Part shown: in pieces, positions 1 through 11,107 of the stretch
Layout of the letters: every line of letters begins with the position of its first letter
Position numbering within the stretch: position 1 is the first letter of the stretch
NCBI GenBank assembly: GCA_947561585.1
Contig: CANNZV010002614.1
Span: 1 to 64,000 of the forward strand
DNA length: 64,000 nucleotides
Direction: 5' to 3'
Origin: Caprella mutica
Taxonomy: Eukaryota > Arthropoda > Malacostraca > Amphipoda > Caprellidae
Position numbers and translations under genes: made by a program
Notes under the pieces: model-generated
Databases searched by the model: none
What the model saw: the letters and a program-made list of their open reading frames with translations, nothing else
What the model was told of the DNA's origin: nothing

Positions 1-391
1 GTCCCGATAGTAGTTCAAAGCCGAATGCGTGGCCCCTGGAGTAGCGTCCATGGTGCCAGGGGCAACCCTCCGCATGGGTTAGCCCTGGGAGGTGCGAGGT
101 TCCGCTTCAGGAGGTAGTCATACTAAGCTCGGAAAGAACCGAAATGGCCTGAGAACCACTTTGGGGATGGAAGAGTGGAGGAGCTGTTGAGACCTGTCAG
201 GGGGCCTATGGGAACCGTGTTGCGGGAGGGCGGTCTCTTCCTTAAAGAGGGACCATATGCCTTGCCGTTGTTGCCTCGACTGTGTCGAGAACGTTGATCG
301 GGTCTGAATTATTTCCTATGTTATATGGCTTCCTCGGGTATTTTCTCAGTCCTAACACACACGGAGGAGGCGGAAGGTAACTTGTTAACTG

Positions 392-1507
392 ATGCTTCTC
401 CGGTTTCCCCGACCTGAGGGCGACGCCGATCCTTCGGGATCTGGAACACCTCAGTGCCGGAAGATCGACGCGGTGAAAGCTGCTGATATTGCCCAACCAG
501 GGAAAGAAGCTTCGGCTTCTGACCCTGGGTCTCAATCTCAACCTCTGATGGTCAGAATCCTACAAAAGATCCAGGCCTGAAGAATCTTCTGAGAAAGCAG
601 AAGTCTCGTGCCAACATCTACACGATTCAAACACTCCTGGACAAGTACATCAGCTACGATAACCCTAGGTGTCGGAACCTATCGAACCTTCCAGTAAGAA
701 ACGATCTTTAGGTTCTACACCTAGTTCTTCCCAAAAGCCACCTCAGAAGGTTCGGAAGGTCAAAGGCCTAACGTTTTCTGAGGCAAACTAAATTTTGTGC
801 TCGTGAAAAGAACTCTCACCAAAAGAGTCCTGATCGAGCACGCAGTAAACCCTGAGGGCCCATCCAGGTAGAGAGCTGTACTCATCATAATGGCCGAGTA
901 CGGTAATCTGCTCGGACGAACGTTCACTTGGGTGGGTAAAGGAGGAGGCAAAGAAGCTGGTTCCAGACCCGGATCCCGTAAGGGTTACTGGGTTATGGGG
1001 CCAGTGTACTTGCCTCCTACTAAGAGATGTGCCGCGTGGGTTCCGTTGGATGTGGCCGAGAGGCAGGAAGGATCTCCTTCAGCTCTTGGAGGCGTCCAAC
1101 AAGAACCTACGTGTGGCAGGTCTGCACCTCACCACTGAGGCGCCACCAACTGGCCAGAGCCATATGCGTGGGCGCGTCTGCGTCTTTTCTGTTGATTAGA
1201 TACTTTTCAACGGCTGAAGGCTCTGCAGATGAGACCATTCTATGGCATAGGCAGATTGGAGTTCAGACACCGAACGCCTGCAGCTCCACCCCCAGCACTG
1301 AAAGCCCTGGCCAACAGTGATGGAGGAGCTGCCTCTGGTATGGTGGTTTCCACTTCACCTGCAGACCCGTCTGTAGGTGCTGGGGAATCTTCCACCATTG
1401 GGGACCTGGATGACTCTCCCACTGGCAATCCGTTTGGTCTCGTATCATTGGCAGTCGTGGGTGAGAAACCGGGTCCTAGCGGTTTGAATCTGGTCTCTGG
1501 ATCCTAG
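392..1507 (+). pseudogene. LINE ORF1 (gag-like) remnant
   Basis: Open stretches in all three frames cover this interval with no single long frame, so ORF1 is broken by several indels and stops. The best-preserved part is near 1165-1270. It reads GRVCVFSVD, then a stop, then LKALQMRPFYGIGRLEFRH in a continuous frame, and resembles the C-terminal RNA-binding part of ORF1 proteins from I/LOA/R1-type insect elements. The last frame runs to a stop at 1505-1507, 28 bases before the first ATG of ORF2, which is the normal ORF1/ORF2 spacing. I did not find a zinc knuckle in this part. ORF1 proteins bind element RNA to form the retrotransposition particle. Confidence 0.6.
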
Positions 1508-1535
1508 ATTCAGGGCCAGACCCTTTCCTTCCATC

Positions 1536-4500
1536 ATGGTTGTTGTCCATGGATGGCAGCTGAATATGCATCGATGTTACAGTGCCTCTGTTGAACTGCA
1601 GAGGAAGCTGGAACACCATGCAACGTTCATGACTCTTATTCAGGAGCCATACCCTTTTGGTGGCTTAGCCACTATCAACCCTTCGGGGTCCATGATCTTC
1701 CAAGCACCTGCGGGTGATAATTTGCGTAACAGAGCAGTCATAGTAGCGTCTTCATCCTTGAACGTATGTTCTGTTCCTGGTTACACCAACAAAGATATGG
1801 TCACTGTTGCTATGGAATGCAGTATTGGCACTGTCTGGTGCTTCTCTGTGTACATGAAATGTGATTCGGATGACCTCCCGCCTCCCATGCAGGTTAGGAG
1901 TCTCATCCAACATTGTGAGTATAGTAACATCGCACTCCTTATAGGATGTGATGCTAATGCACATAATATGTATTATATGGAATAGCTCAAAGGATAAGGA
2001 GAGAGGGGAAGCCCTATGGGATTACCTAGTCTCAACAAATTTGGAGATTTGTAACCGAGGGCACGAACCAACCTTTGTTGTACAGAACAGAAGGGATGTC
2101 CTGGACCTAACGCTGGACTCTCTGAGCATAACGGACGAGATATCGGACTGGCGGGTTGACGGTGCTCCATCCCTGTCGGACCACAGATGCATCCGCTTCC
2201 ATTTGGTGGAGTATAACTGCGTCACTAAGGTAGGTGAGTAGGAATATTAAACGTACCGATTGGAAGCAATATGAATTAGTCAGTCAAAATAATTTGGTTG
2301 AATGTGTACCAGGTGACCTCAGTACCCCTGAGGAACTTGACAACGCCGCTTTAGCGGTAACCTCGGCACTCACTTCCACTCTGGACGAGACCTGCCCTCT
2401 AAGAGCTGTAACTTCCCGTAGGAAAATAAACTATTGGTGGACCACGGAACTGGCGGCCTGGAGGAGACAGATCAAATCTGCTTGGAACAGAACACGGATG
2501 CTCAGAGTGCTTGGGACAATTACCGAAGACTCAAGCGTGCATATAAATCTATGATTCGTAGAGCTAAAAGGAGTTCCTGGCGGAACTTCTGCAGCAGGTA
2601 CGAAAACATACACGATTCTAACAGAATCGGTAAGTTACTCAAAGGAGTAAGCAATGTACAACTGGACGTTTTACAGAAAACTGACGGTACGTACACTTCT
2701 AGCTCTAGCGAGACCCTAGAGTTCATGATGTCCGTACACTATCCCGGTAGTGTAAGGATAGACCATGACTCATCCTTTACCCTGCCAAAATTGAGCTGGT
2801 GCAACCGGCAATTCGATCACTTCATTACAAAGGAGAGAATTGCTAAGTCTATCAGTTCTTCTGACAGTTATAAATCACCCGGTGGGGATATGGTCAGTCC
2901 TGTTATGCTCAAAAGGGCAGGTCATGCTTTGGGCGAGATTCTTGTTCGACTTTTTCGAGCTAGTCTCTGCCTGAGTCATGTTCCTGATACCTGGTGCAAC
3001 GCGAGGACTGTCTTTGTCCCGAAACCAGGGAAACCTTCGAATCTGAAGGCTAAGTCCTTTAGGCCGATCACTCTAATCTCTTTCTTCCTGGAAGTTTTGG
3101 AGAGACTGGTCTACTGGCACCTGAGTGAGTCATTGGCGGACTCAACCCAAAAATCCACTTAAATCAGTTTGCTCTCAAACAGGGCCACTCGACCGATGCA
3201 GCCCTGCATACTGTTGTTCAAAAGCTTGAAAAAGCAGTGTTCAACAAACAACTAGCCCTTGCCCTGTTTTTGGATATTGAAGGTGCCTTTAGCAACGTTT
3301 TTTTGGCGGCTATAAGGTCCGCTTTATTCAATGCAGGAATAGAGATACACCTGGTCACTTGAATCATGGGGATGCTTAAGAGCCAAAGGGTCACAGCTAC
3401 TCTTGGTGATTATAGCATCTCGGTTCGTTTGACTAGGGGTACACCAAAAGGAGGAGTTCTCTCACCACTCTTATTCAATCTGGTGATGAGTGAACTTCTC
3501 AGGAAACTGACTAATATGTCGGAAGTTTATGCACAGGCTTTCGCTGATGATGTACTCCTGTTATCAACTGGAATAAACTCCTTTACTATTAGTGAACGAG
3601 TTCAGGAAGGTTTGATGACTGTTGAGCATTGGGCCAGAGAATCTAGACTATCCTTGTGCAGCAATAAAACTTTTGCTACTATGTTTACATGGAAACGCAA
3701 ATGGAAGTATCGCCCCTTAAGACTTATGGGACAAGAAATTCAGCTTGTGGACAGAGTAACTTACCTCGGAGTGACCCTGGACTCAAAGCTGAGGTGGATC
3801 CCCCATATAGTTGACAAGTCTGCTAAAGCCAATAGATGCCTCCTACTGTGTAGGCGAGCAGTTAAACAGACCTGGGGGCTTTCTCCGAAGGTCATGATGT
3901 GGATTTTCACCACCATGATTTGACCTATTATGAGCTACGCTGTGACGGTTTGGGCGGCGGGGCTGGAGACTCGGACATGCAACCTGAAGCTGTCCACACT
4001 TCAGCGGAAGGCTTGTATTGCCATTTCATCGGCCTATCCTAGAACGCCCACCGCCGCATTAGAGATGCTCCTCGGTCTGTCACCTCTGACTTCTTTTCTC
4101 AAAAGGACAGCGGTGCCAGGTGCTTACCGGTGCTTACCGGCGAGTTTGTGGAGGGGTGGTTACATCAGAGACACTTTAACTCACCAGAGCCATGTGAATA
4201 GGTGTGACAAGAACTCCAGGGACCTATCTGTTCTAGCCTTTCCGGAAGACCTATGCAGCCCTCGGTTAAATGTACAAGTGAGATTTAAGACGAGTACTGT
4301 GGTCCCCGACTACACAGTGGAAGTTTCAACTGTGGCCTGTTTTACGGACGGCTCTATGCTTGAATCTGGTAGAACAGGTGCAGGAGTCCACTTCCCTGGT
4401 AGGAATGATACTGACCTAGTTGTATATCTAGGCTATCACTCCTCCGTTTTCCAGGCAGAGATATTGGCGATCACTCAGGCAGCAGAGAGACTGACCAGCA

Positions 4501-5198
4501 TCATATCCGGAGAACCTTATGTGGAGAGAACCATTATATACTCAGATAGCCAAGAGGCAATCAAAGCCGTGGTTAGTTTGAGGACCAGGAGCCAAACGGT
4601 AAACCGATTTGTAAACACCCTGAACTCTCTGGGGTAGCTGGTTAACGTCACTCTTCAGTGGGTTAAGGCTCACGCTGGTACCATTGGTAACGAAACCGCT
4701 GACTTCCTAGCGAAGGAAGCAGCTAAGACCTCATGTGAAGGACACGAACCCTTTCTACCAGTGCCATACAGCGCATATAAACTTTCAGTTTACCGGTGGA
4801 TTGCGGATAACTCCAGAAGAAGATGGGCCAACCTATCTTCTTGTAGACAGACCAAAGAGCTCTTCGAGCAGCCTCTGGATAGGAAAGGCGGTATAAGACT
4901 CTTGTCGTTGACCCGTAGGAAACTTCGTCTTACCCTGCAAATTTTAACAGGGCATGGAAACTTTGGATCCCATAACCGGATTACTGGAAAATGAACCAAT
5001 GAAACTTGCCGACGGTGTGGTCTTGCCCCAGAGACAAGGACTCACATTGTTGAAGAATGCCCTTCTTATCACAGGACTAGGGACTCTACTCTGAATGGAT
5101 TTCTAACGGACCTCCACAGAATTACTAGGACTCTCATCTTTTCGCATTTTTCTACCTTTCTTGAAAGAATTGGGAGGCTGGAGGACTTCAACGAATAG
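1536..5198 (+). pseudogene. LINE ORF2: APE endonuclease, reverse transcriptase, RNase H (broken)
   Basis: ORF2 is read through four frame changes, near 1975-1985, 2230-2240, 2490-2520 and 3140-3162, and four in-frame stops at 3360, 3921, 4635 and 4992. The endonuclease keeps LIQEPYPFGG, GCDANAHN and SLSDHRC. The reverse transcriptase keeps RPITLISFFLEVLERLV, GHSTDAALHTV, FLDIEGAFSNV, GTPKGGVLSPLLFN and an FADD box (QAFADDVLLLS) in place of the usual YADD. RNase H keeps ACFTDGSM, FQAEILA, IIYSDSQEA and HAGTIGNETADFLAKEA, so its acidic residues are present. The end has CRRC followed by a His and a Cys. The stop at 3921 (TGA before PIMSYA) looks like CGA to TGA decay and that at 3360 like TGG to TGA. 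All catalytic motifs survive although the frame does not, so the copy is dead but not ancient. Confidence 0.92.
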
Positions 5199-5340
5199 TC
5201 TCTAGATCGGTTCAATGGAGATTTAGTACAGATGGGCCCACCTGCGGCCTGAGTGCTCACCCGCTTTCACAACGGTGAGCTGTGATCCTCCCATTAATAA
5301 TAAAAATAACCTTATTGTAATAGACGGTTTACACTCGCTG

Positions 5341-5412
5341 TCTAGTTGGCTTCTGGGCGAGTAAGTGTCATCATCATTACCACACTCGTTTACTCGCCAG
5401 CTTCTAAACTAG
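5341..5412. repeat. Imperfect inverted repeat (hairpin)
   Basis: A left arm containing CTAGTTGGCTTCTGGGCGAG pairs imperfectly with a right arm containing CTCGCCAGCTTCTAAACTAG, with about 20 bases between them. It lies between the LINE tail and the mariner remnant and may be a scrap of another small element. No function is evident. Confidence 0.5.
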
Positions 5413-5538
5413 CATTGTGTCATTGAGGTTTTAGTAAGAGCTTTGCTCAGATGTAAATGTTTCGCATTCAGACAAATTCAAATTATCTTTCTGCTCTTGC
5501 GTTTTCGGATGCATCTCATTCCCATGTAGAATCTAGAC

Positions 5539-5866
5539 CAGTGGTTCTTAACCTTTTTGGAGGTACTGAACCCCACAAGCTCCATATATGTATTCATCGA
5601 ACCCTTGTATGTAGTTGCAAAAATAAAATGCATTTTTTCCCTATCAAAATAAAAGCATGTGTACATATTTATAGCATTAACTGTATTAGTGCACAAATTG
5701 TACCATGCATCATTTGCACACTAAATCACTATGCTCAATGATCTAAACGAACTAAACATAAATTTTACATGTATAAACAAACCACTTAATGAGCCAAACC
5801 ACCGAACCCCTGAAACTGTCTCACCGAACCCCTGGGGTTCGATCGAACCCAGGTTACGAACCACTG
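5539..5866. mobile_element. Short non-autonomous hAT element (328 bp)
   Basis: The ends are CAGTGGTTCTTAACC and, inverted, GGTTACGAACCACTG, the classic hAT terminal repeat. They are flanked by an 8-bp target duplication, ATCTAGAC at 5531-5538 and GTCTAGAC at 5867-5874, which differ at the first base only. Inside, the repeated phrase CACCGAACCCCTG occurs near the right end. There is no transposase frame, so it must be mobilised in trans. It sits inside the older mariner-like remnant, and removing it with one duplication restores continuity of the flanks. Confidence 0.85.
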
Positions 5867-6289
5867 GTCTAGACGGAAGATTTAAGACATAAATCTAGAT
5901 GCTGGTCTCGTGTTAACCCTGAATGGAAAGATGGAGAAGGTCCCCATTTGCTGCACTCCACTCTACAAGATCCAAATTATTCAAAAACTGCATGCGGCTG
6001 TTTTCGACAAATGAAGACAACTTGCTTCGTTGTTTATTGAAATAAACGAAATGACCACTAATTTCATAGAAGAACTCATCATCTCAACTGAGGCTTACTT
6101 CTGTTTGGATGGTACTCTTACCAAACAAAATTCATGCTTTACGACTTGCTTCTTCATTCTCAACGGGTCACAGTTTGGTGCGCAGCTATTGCTGAGTTAT
6201 TGAACCCTGTATTTTGAAGATCTGGCTGGAATTGCAGTCACTGTTAATCCAGAACGCTATTTAAATATGCTCAAATATGCTCAAACTAT

Positions 6290-6470
6290 AGTTTGGATGC
6301 ACTAAAGTGAATCAATTCGATGCACTTTAGTGTGGCTGCACTAAGCTGCATCAGTTCGATGCACTTTAGTGTATCAAATTTTCCTTTGTTAAAATGATGA
6401 GAATAATTTTCTCATCATTTTAATAAACTTATTGCTAAAACACTAAAGTGCATCAAACTGATGCACTAAC
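6290..6470. repeat. Cluster of inverted repeats (GATGCACTTTAGTG family)
   Basis: GATGCACTTTAGTG and its complement CACTAAAGTGCATC recur at both sides of a clean hairpin near 6392-6424, whose arms are AAAATGATGAGA and TCTCATCATTTT. The cluster replaces the part of the old mariner transposase between the NPERYLNML and FFLWGYLK motifs. A small palindromic MITE with a deletion of the host sequence is the simplest reading. Confidence 0.55.
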
Positions 6471-6512
6471 AGTTCCTGATTTTTCTTATGGGGTTATTTG
6501 AAAAACAAAGTA

Positions 6513-7481
6513 CAGTGGTTTTTTTTCCTTTTGCAAGACTTTGAGCCCCCACTAGTAATATTTGAATTAAGAATTAGAGAGAAACAATTAGAGGAAACAA
6601 ATATATTTTCTTGAAGATTAGGCTTGGTACTTACATTTTATGATAAACAAACTTATTTGAAACTCATTCAAAATACTTCTAAAGGCTATCTGCAGAAGGT
6701 GTTGGAAATGGCCGCCGTAATCCTGTAGTCAGAGTCTTGCGCGCTTCAAGACGCTCTTCGAGTCTTCGTCACCTTCTCAGTTGTTACTGCGTCATGATTT
6801 GCAACAAACAGCTTCACACACTAAATTCTATCATATCATGAATGGATTGAAGTTTTTCCGAATACAAAATATTTTCTGTTGTAGCCCAGGAATGGAAATC
6901 AAAAGGATTGAGTTCTTACTGAGTGCTGGTCAGAAGATCTCAGTGTCTCTTCTGGTAACTCGTCCTTGAAATTTTTCTTCAAGAACTGCTTAGTCACTCT
7001 TGTACAATGAGATGGAGCACCATCCTGCATCCACCAGAGTCTACGTCATGTTGCAGTGGCTCAAAAAATTTTGCCACACTTTGTCTCTTAGTAAAGCCAT
7101 TAACAGAGTCACAAGGACCGTCGTCATCGATGAATACTTGGACAATAGAATTTTCCGTCCACAATCGCAACAAATATCATTACTTTTTTTGTAATTTCTA
7201 TAGTTTCATTCGACAATATCATGTGGATTCTCATCTGCAAATTCTGACGCAGCAATAATTAAGAGGGTGACGAAGAGCGTTTTGAAGCGCGCAAGACCAT
7301 TTCCAACACATTTTGTAGATAGCCTTTAGAAGTATTTTGAATGAGTTTCAAATAAGTTTGTATCAAATAAAATATAAGTACCAAGCCTTATCTTCAAGAA
7401 AATATATTTGTTTCCTGTGAATTATTATTTCAAATATTCCTAGTGGGGGCTCAAAGTCTTGCAAAAGAAAAAAACACACTG
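6513..7481. mobile_element. 969-bp Tc1/mariner-type element with long inverted repeats, nested
   Basis: Ends CAGTGGTTTTTTTTCC and, inverted, AAAAAACACACTG are flanked by TA on both sides (6511-6512 and 7482-7483), the mariner target. Inverted arms of roughly 220-250 bp follow. They share GCAAGACTTTGAGCCCCCAC, CAAATATATTTTCTTGAAGA and AAACTCATTCAAAATACTTC. The left arm carries an extra segment near 6710-6745 that is lacking in the right arm. The core holds a decayed transposase on the minus strand. The insertion point is inside the FFLWGYLKNKV coding stretch of an older mariner relative. Confidence 0.8.
6790..7200 (-). pseudogene. Decayed mariner-type transposase inside the nested element
   Basis: Reading the minus strand gives VMIFVAIVDGKI, then WWMQDGAPSHCTRV near 7040-7000 (the widely conserved W-x-x-Q-D-x-A-x-x-H region with the second catalytic Asp). 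After frame changes it gives ELNPFDFHSWATTENILY near 6935-6880, a worn form of S-P-D-L-N-P-L-D-F. The N-terminal helix-turn-helix part is absent. Frames shift more than once, so no protein is made. Confidence 0.65.
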
Positions 7482-7525
7482 TAGACATGAACAACCTCAG
7501 ATATGAAACACTACGTTGAAACACC

Positions 7526-8393
7526 CTGTGCATTGTGCAATTCAAATCTTCATAAGAAATTTACATCATTTTGCATTTATTTCATTTATATTAAATAACA
7601 TAATTATTATCAAATTTTATTTAAATAATGTATATATCAAAAGCAATACAAATGCAAACTAAAAAATTGGAAGTATATCAATAGAGAAAGTTTTAATCGT
7701 TCTAACTGCAAAGTAGTTTTTAAACTTTATATCTTTGTCATTAGACTGGTCTGGGAATTAAAAAGTTTGTACGGGGAAAATTCTGATTAGAAATGTAGGA
7801 AATTAGAATAATTAGAAAGAAATAAAAACATCCACGAAGAATATTGATAGATCGGTGTGAAAACTAATAATAGATTCAGTTATTATAAGAGGAAAATACT
7901 TAAATAATATCTTTCGAATTATTCTCATACATATTTAATATCAAAAATTTAATACATAATTTTCTCTATATCTATATTCTGAATCAATAAGAGAAATGAA
8001 AGCTTTGATTCAAAAGATTCATACTCAATCTGATATACATTTATAAATAGGTTATTTCAACTCATTGGTGAAGGTTGTTTCTAGGTTTCAAACCTTCGAA
8101 TAGAAGCATCAGACTTTAGCAGAGAGTATAAATTAGCTCAAAAAGAAAAAGGATATCCCACACACAACAATAGAACTTCAAATTCATTTTCAGTATCAGG
8201 TTTACCACTCCTTGTTCTGATGATGAATAGAAATGTTTCCATTCGAAAGCTTGAAACCAGGAAAAAATAACCTCAAAGTTGAATTTAATTTTAAGTAATT
8301 AAAGCATATGCTGAAGATTGACATTAGATACAGCAATAACTGCATTGCATTAGAAATAAGAAGGAATAAGGCAATGGAGCAGCTGCAACTCAC
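7526..8393. other. AT-rich non-coding stretch, probable intron
   Basis: No coding exon, RNA gene or tandem array was recognised. It lies directly downstream, on the minus strand, of the splice donor at 8393, so it is the start of the next intron of the CAP-domain gene. Confidence 0.5.
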
Positions 8394-8540
8394 ATGAATG
8401 GAGAGGAGGAGGGGGTTGGCTCTGTGCAGACCTCTCAGTCTGTTGTGCTCCTTCAGGCAGTCCTGCACGAAAAGGTTACGACACCATTCTATGAAACCAG
8501 ACCCTACCGCCAGCTTGCGAGCTCTGTTCCGAGACCAAAC
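8394..8540 (-). CDS. Internal exon: start of a CAP-superfamily (GAPR-1/GLIPR2-like) domain
   Basis: The minus strand shows an acceptor (a T-rich tract, then TTTGTTCACAG) before 8540 and a strong donor (CAT, then GTGAGTTG) after 8394. The exon is 147 bases, 49 codons, open and phase 0 at both ends. It reads VWSRNRARKLAVGSGFIEW, then FVQDCLKEHNRLRGLHRANP followed by LLLSIH. The segment FVQDCLKEHNRLRGLH-x-x-x-P-L-x-L matches the first helix of CAP domains (consensus L-K-x-H-N-x-x-R-x-x-H-x-x-P-x-L). CAP proteins are a broad family; GAPR-1 types are membrane-associated and intracellular, others are secreted. The remaining CAP exons must lie past the left edge or be missed. Phase matches the exon ending at 46325, so the two may be consecutive. 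Confidence 0.75.
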
Positions 8541-8844
8541 CTGTGAACAAATTAGAACTGTTAAAAAATAAATAAATGAACTTACTGGAATAGGCGGAAA
8601 TCTAAATATTTCTACTCAACAGAAAATGATAATGATATAAAAACAGAAACAATATCACGAAAGTAAACTATTCCACTATTATCAATAAATAAATTCCTCA
8701 TCCCTAATCGAATCACCGCAATCAAGATAAAGTTAAAGGTGTTGGTTTGCCGATGGGAAAATAAATCTTATTGCTCCCTTCCATGAAAGAGGAGCAAATC
8801 TAAAGTTCTGAAGAGGAAAATAAATGCTCCGACATAGACGGTAA
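8541..8844. other. Intron sequence upstream of the CAP exon
   Basis: It holds the polypyrimidine tract and acceptor for the exon at 8540 (minus strand) and then unremarkable AT-rich sequence up to the first minisatellite. Confidence 0.5.
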
Positions 8845-11107
8845 TACATAGAAGATATGAAGTACATAGAAGATATGAAGTACATAGGAGATATGAAGTA
8901 CATAGGAGATATGAAGTACATAGGGAATATGAAGTACATAGGAGATATGAAGTACATAGGAGATATGAAGTACATAGGAGATATGAAGTACATAGGAGAT
9001 ATGAAGTACATAGAAGATATGAAGTACATAGGAGATATGAAGTACATAGGAGATATGAAGTACATAGGGAATATGAAGTACATAGGAGATATGAAGTACA
9101 TAGGAGATATGAAGTACATAGGAGATATGAAGTACATAGGAGATATGAAGTACATAGGGGATATGAAGTACATAGGAGATATGAAGTACATAGGAGATAT
9201 GAAGTACATAGGAGATATGAAGTACATAGGAGATATGAAGTACATGGGGGATATGAAGTACATAGGGGATATGAAGTACATAGGAGATATGAAGTACATA
9301 GGAGATATGAAGTACATAGGAGATATGAAGTACATAGGGGATATGAAGTACATAGGAGATATGAAGTACATAGGAGATATGAAGTACATAGGAGATATGA
9401 AGTACATAGGAGATATGAAGTACATAGGAGATATAAAGTACATAGGGGATATGAAGTACATAGGAGATATGAAGTACATAGGAGATATGTAGTACATAGG
9501 AGATATGAAGTACATAGGGGATATGAAGTACATAGGAGATATGAAGTACATAGGAGATATGAAGTATATAGGGGATATGAAGTACATAAGAGATATGAAG
9601 TACATAGGAGATATGAAGTACATAGGAGATATGAAGTACATAGGAGATATGTAGTACATAGGAGATATGAAGTACATAGGGGATATGAAGTACATAGGAG
9701 ATATGTAGTACATAGGGGATATGAAGTACATAGGAGATATGAAGTACATAGGAGATATGAAGTACATAGGAGATATGAAGTACATAGGAGATATGAAGTA
9801 CATAGGAGATATGAAGTACATAGGGGATATGAAGTACATAGGAGATATGAAGTACATAGGAGATATGTAGTACATAGGAGATATGAAGTACATAGGAGAT
9901 ATGTAGTACATAGGGGATATGAAGTAAATAGGACATATGTAGTACATAGGGGATATGAAGTACATAGGAGATATGAAGTAAATAGGAGATATGAAGTACA
10001 TAGGAGATATGTAGTACATAGGAGATATGAAGTACATAGGAGATATGAAGTACATAGGGGATATGAAGTACATAGGGGATATGAAGTACATAGGAGATAT
10101 GAAGTACATAGGAGATATGAAGTACATAGGGGATATGAAGTACATAGGAGATATGAAGTACATAGGGGATATGAAGTACATAGGAGATATGTAGTACATA
10201 GGAGATATGAAGTACATAGGGGATATGAAGTACATAGGAGATATGAAGTACATAGGAGATATGAAGTACATAGGAGATATGTAGTACATAGGAGATATGA
10301 AGTACATAGGGGATATGAAGTACATAAGAGATATGAAGTACATAGGAGATATGAAGTACATAGGAGATATGAAGTACATAGGAGATATGTAGTACATAGG
10401 AGATATGAAGTACATAGGGGATATGAAGTACATAGGGGATATGAAGTACATAGGAGATATGTAGTACATAGGAGATATGAAGTACATAGGAGATACGAAG
10501 TACATAGGGGATATGAAGTACATAGGGGATATGAAGTACATAGGAGATATGAAGTACATAGGAGATATGTAGTACATAGGAGATATGTAGTACATAGGGG
10601 ATATGAAGTACATAGGAGATATGAAGTACATAAGAGATATGAAGTACATAGGAGATATGAAGTACATAGGAGATATGAAGTACATAGGAGATATGTAGTA
10701 CATAGGAGATATGAAGTACATAGGAGATATGAAGTACATAGGAGATATGAAGTACATAGGGGATATGAAGTACATAGGGGATATGAAGTACATAGGAGAT
10801 ATGTAGTACATAGGAGATATGAAGTACATAGGAGATATGAAGTACATAGGAGATATGAAGTACATAGGAGATATGTAGTACATAGGAGATATGAAGTACA
10901 TAGGAGATATGAAGTACATAGGAGATATGAAGTACATAGGAGATATGAAGTACATAGGAGATATGAAGTACATAGGAGATATGTAGTACATAGGAGATAT
11001 GAAGTACATAGGAGATATGAAGTACATAGGAGATATGAAGTACATAGGAGATATGAAGTACATAGGAGATATGAAGTACATAGGAGATATGAAGTACATA
11101 GGAGATA
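8845..11107. repeat. 18-bp minisatellite, about 126 copies
   Basis: Unit GAAGTACATAGGAGATAT, with common variants GGGGATAT, TAGTACAT and GGGAATAT. Because 18 is a multiple of three and several frames lack stops, it creates very long false frames (repeating Met-Tyr-Phe-Ile-Ser-Pro on minus, Met-Lys-Tyr-Ile-Gly-Asp on plus). It abuts the 19-bp array at 11108, with which it shares the core TACATAGGAG. Confidence 0.97.

Larger units (their letters stand above)
1..5312 (+). mobile_element. Decayed non-LTR retrotransposon (LINE) with APE, RT and RNase H domains
   Basis: This is a nearly complete LINE on the plus strand: a GC-richer untranslated leader, a broken gag-like ORF1, a broken ORF2 with endonuclease, reverse transcriptase, RNase H and a terminal Cys-Cys-His-Cys knuckle, then a 3' end of short TAA-type repeats at about 5293-5310. 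The domain set and the TAA tail fit the RNase H-bearing I/LOA/R1 group. The exact clade is an inference that needs a tree. The 5' end may lie outside the window, so target-site duplications cannot be checked. Base composition is clearly richer in G+C than the AT-rich DNA that follows. Confidence 0.9.
5875..7525 (+). pseudogene. Old mariner-type (DD34-like) transposase remnant, interrupted
   Basis: Plus-strand reading gives YKIQIIQKLHAAVFDK, then FIEELIISTEAYFCLDG followed by TLTKQN, then VTVWCA and FEDLAGIAVTVNPERYLNML up to about 6296. These match the central catalytic region of mariner-family transposases (the usual S-D-E-A-x-F, N-K-Q-N and V-T-V-W-C landmarks), except that the catalytic Asp is Thr (STEAYF). 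After a deletion and a repeat-rich stretch, FFLWGYLKNKV follows at about 6476-6510. Its continuation lies beyond the 969-bp insertion, at 7482 onward, ending close to GAAACACCCTGT at about 7517, which looks like a mariner-type terminal repeat. Several frameshifts and stops make it a pseudogene. Confidence 0.75.
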
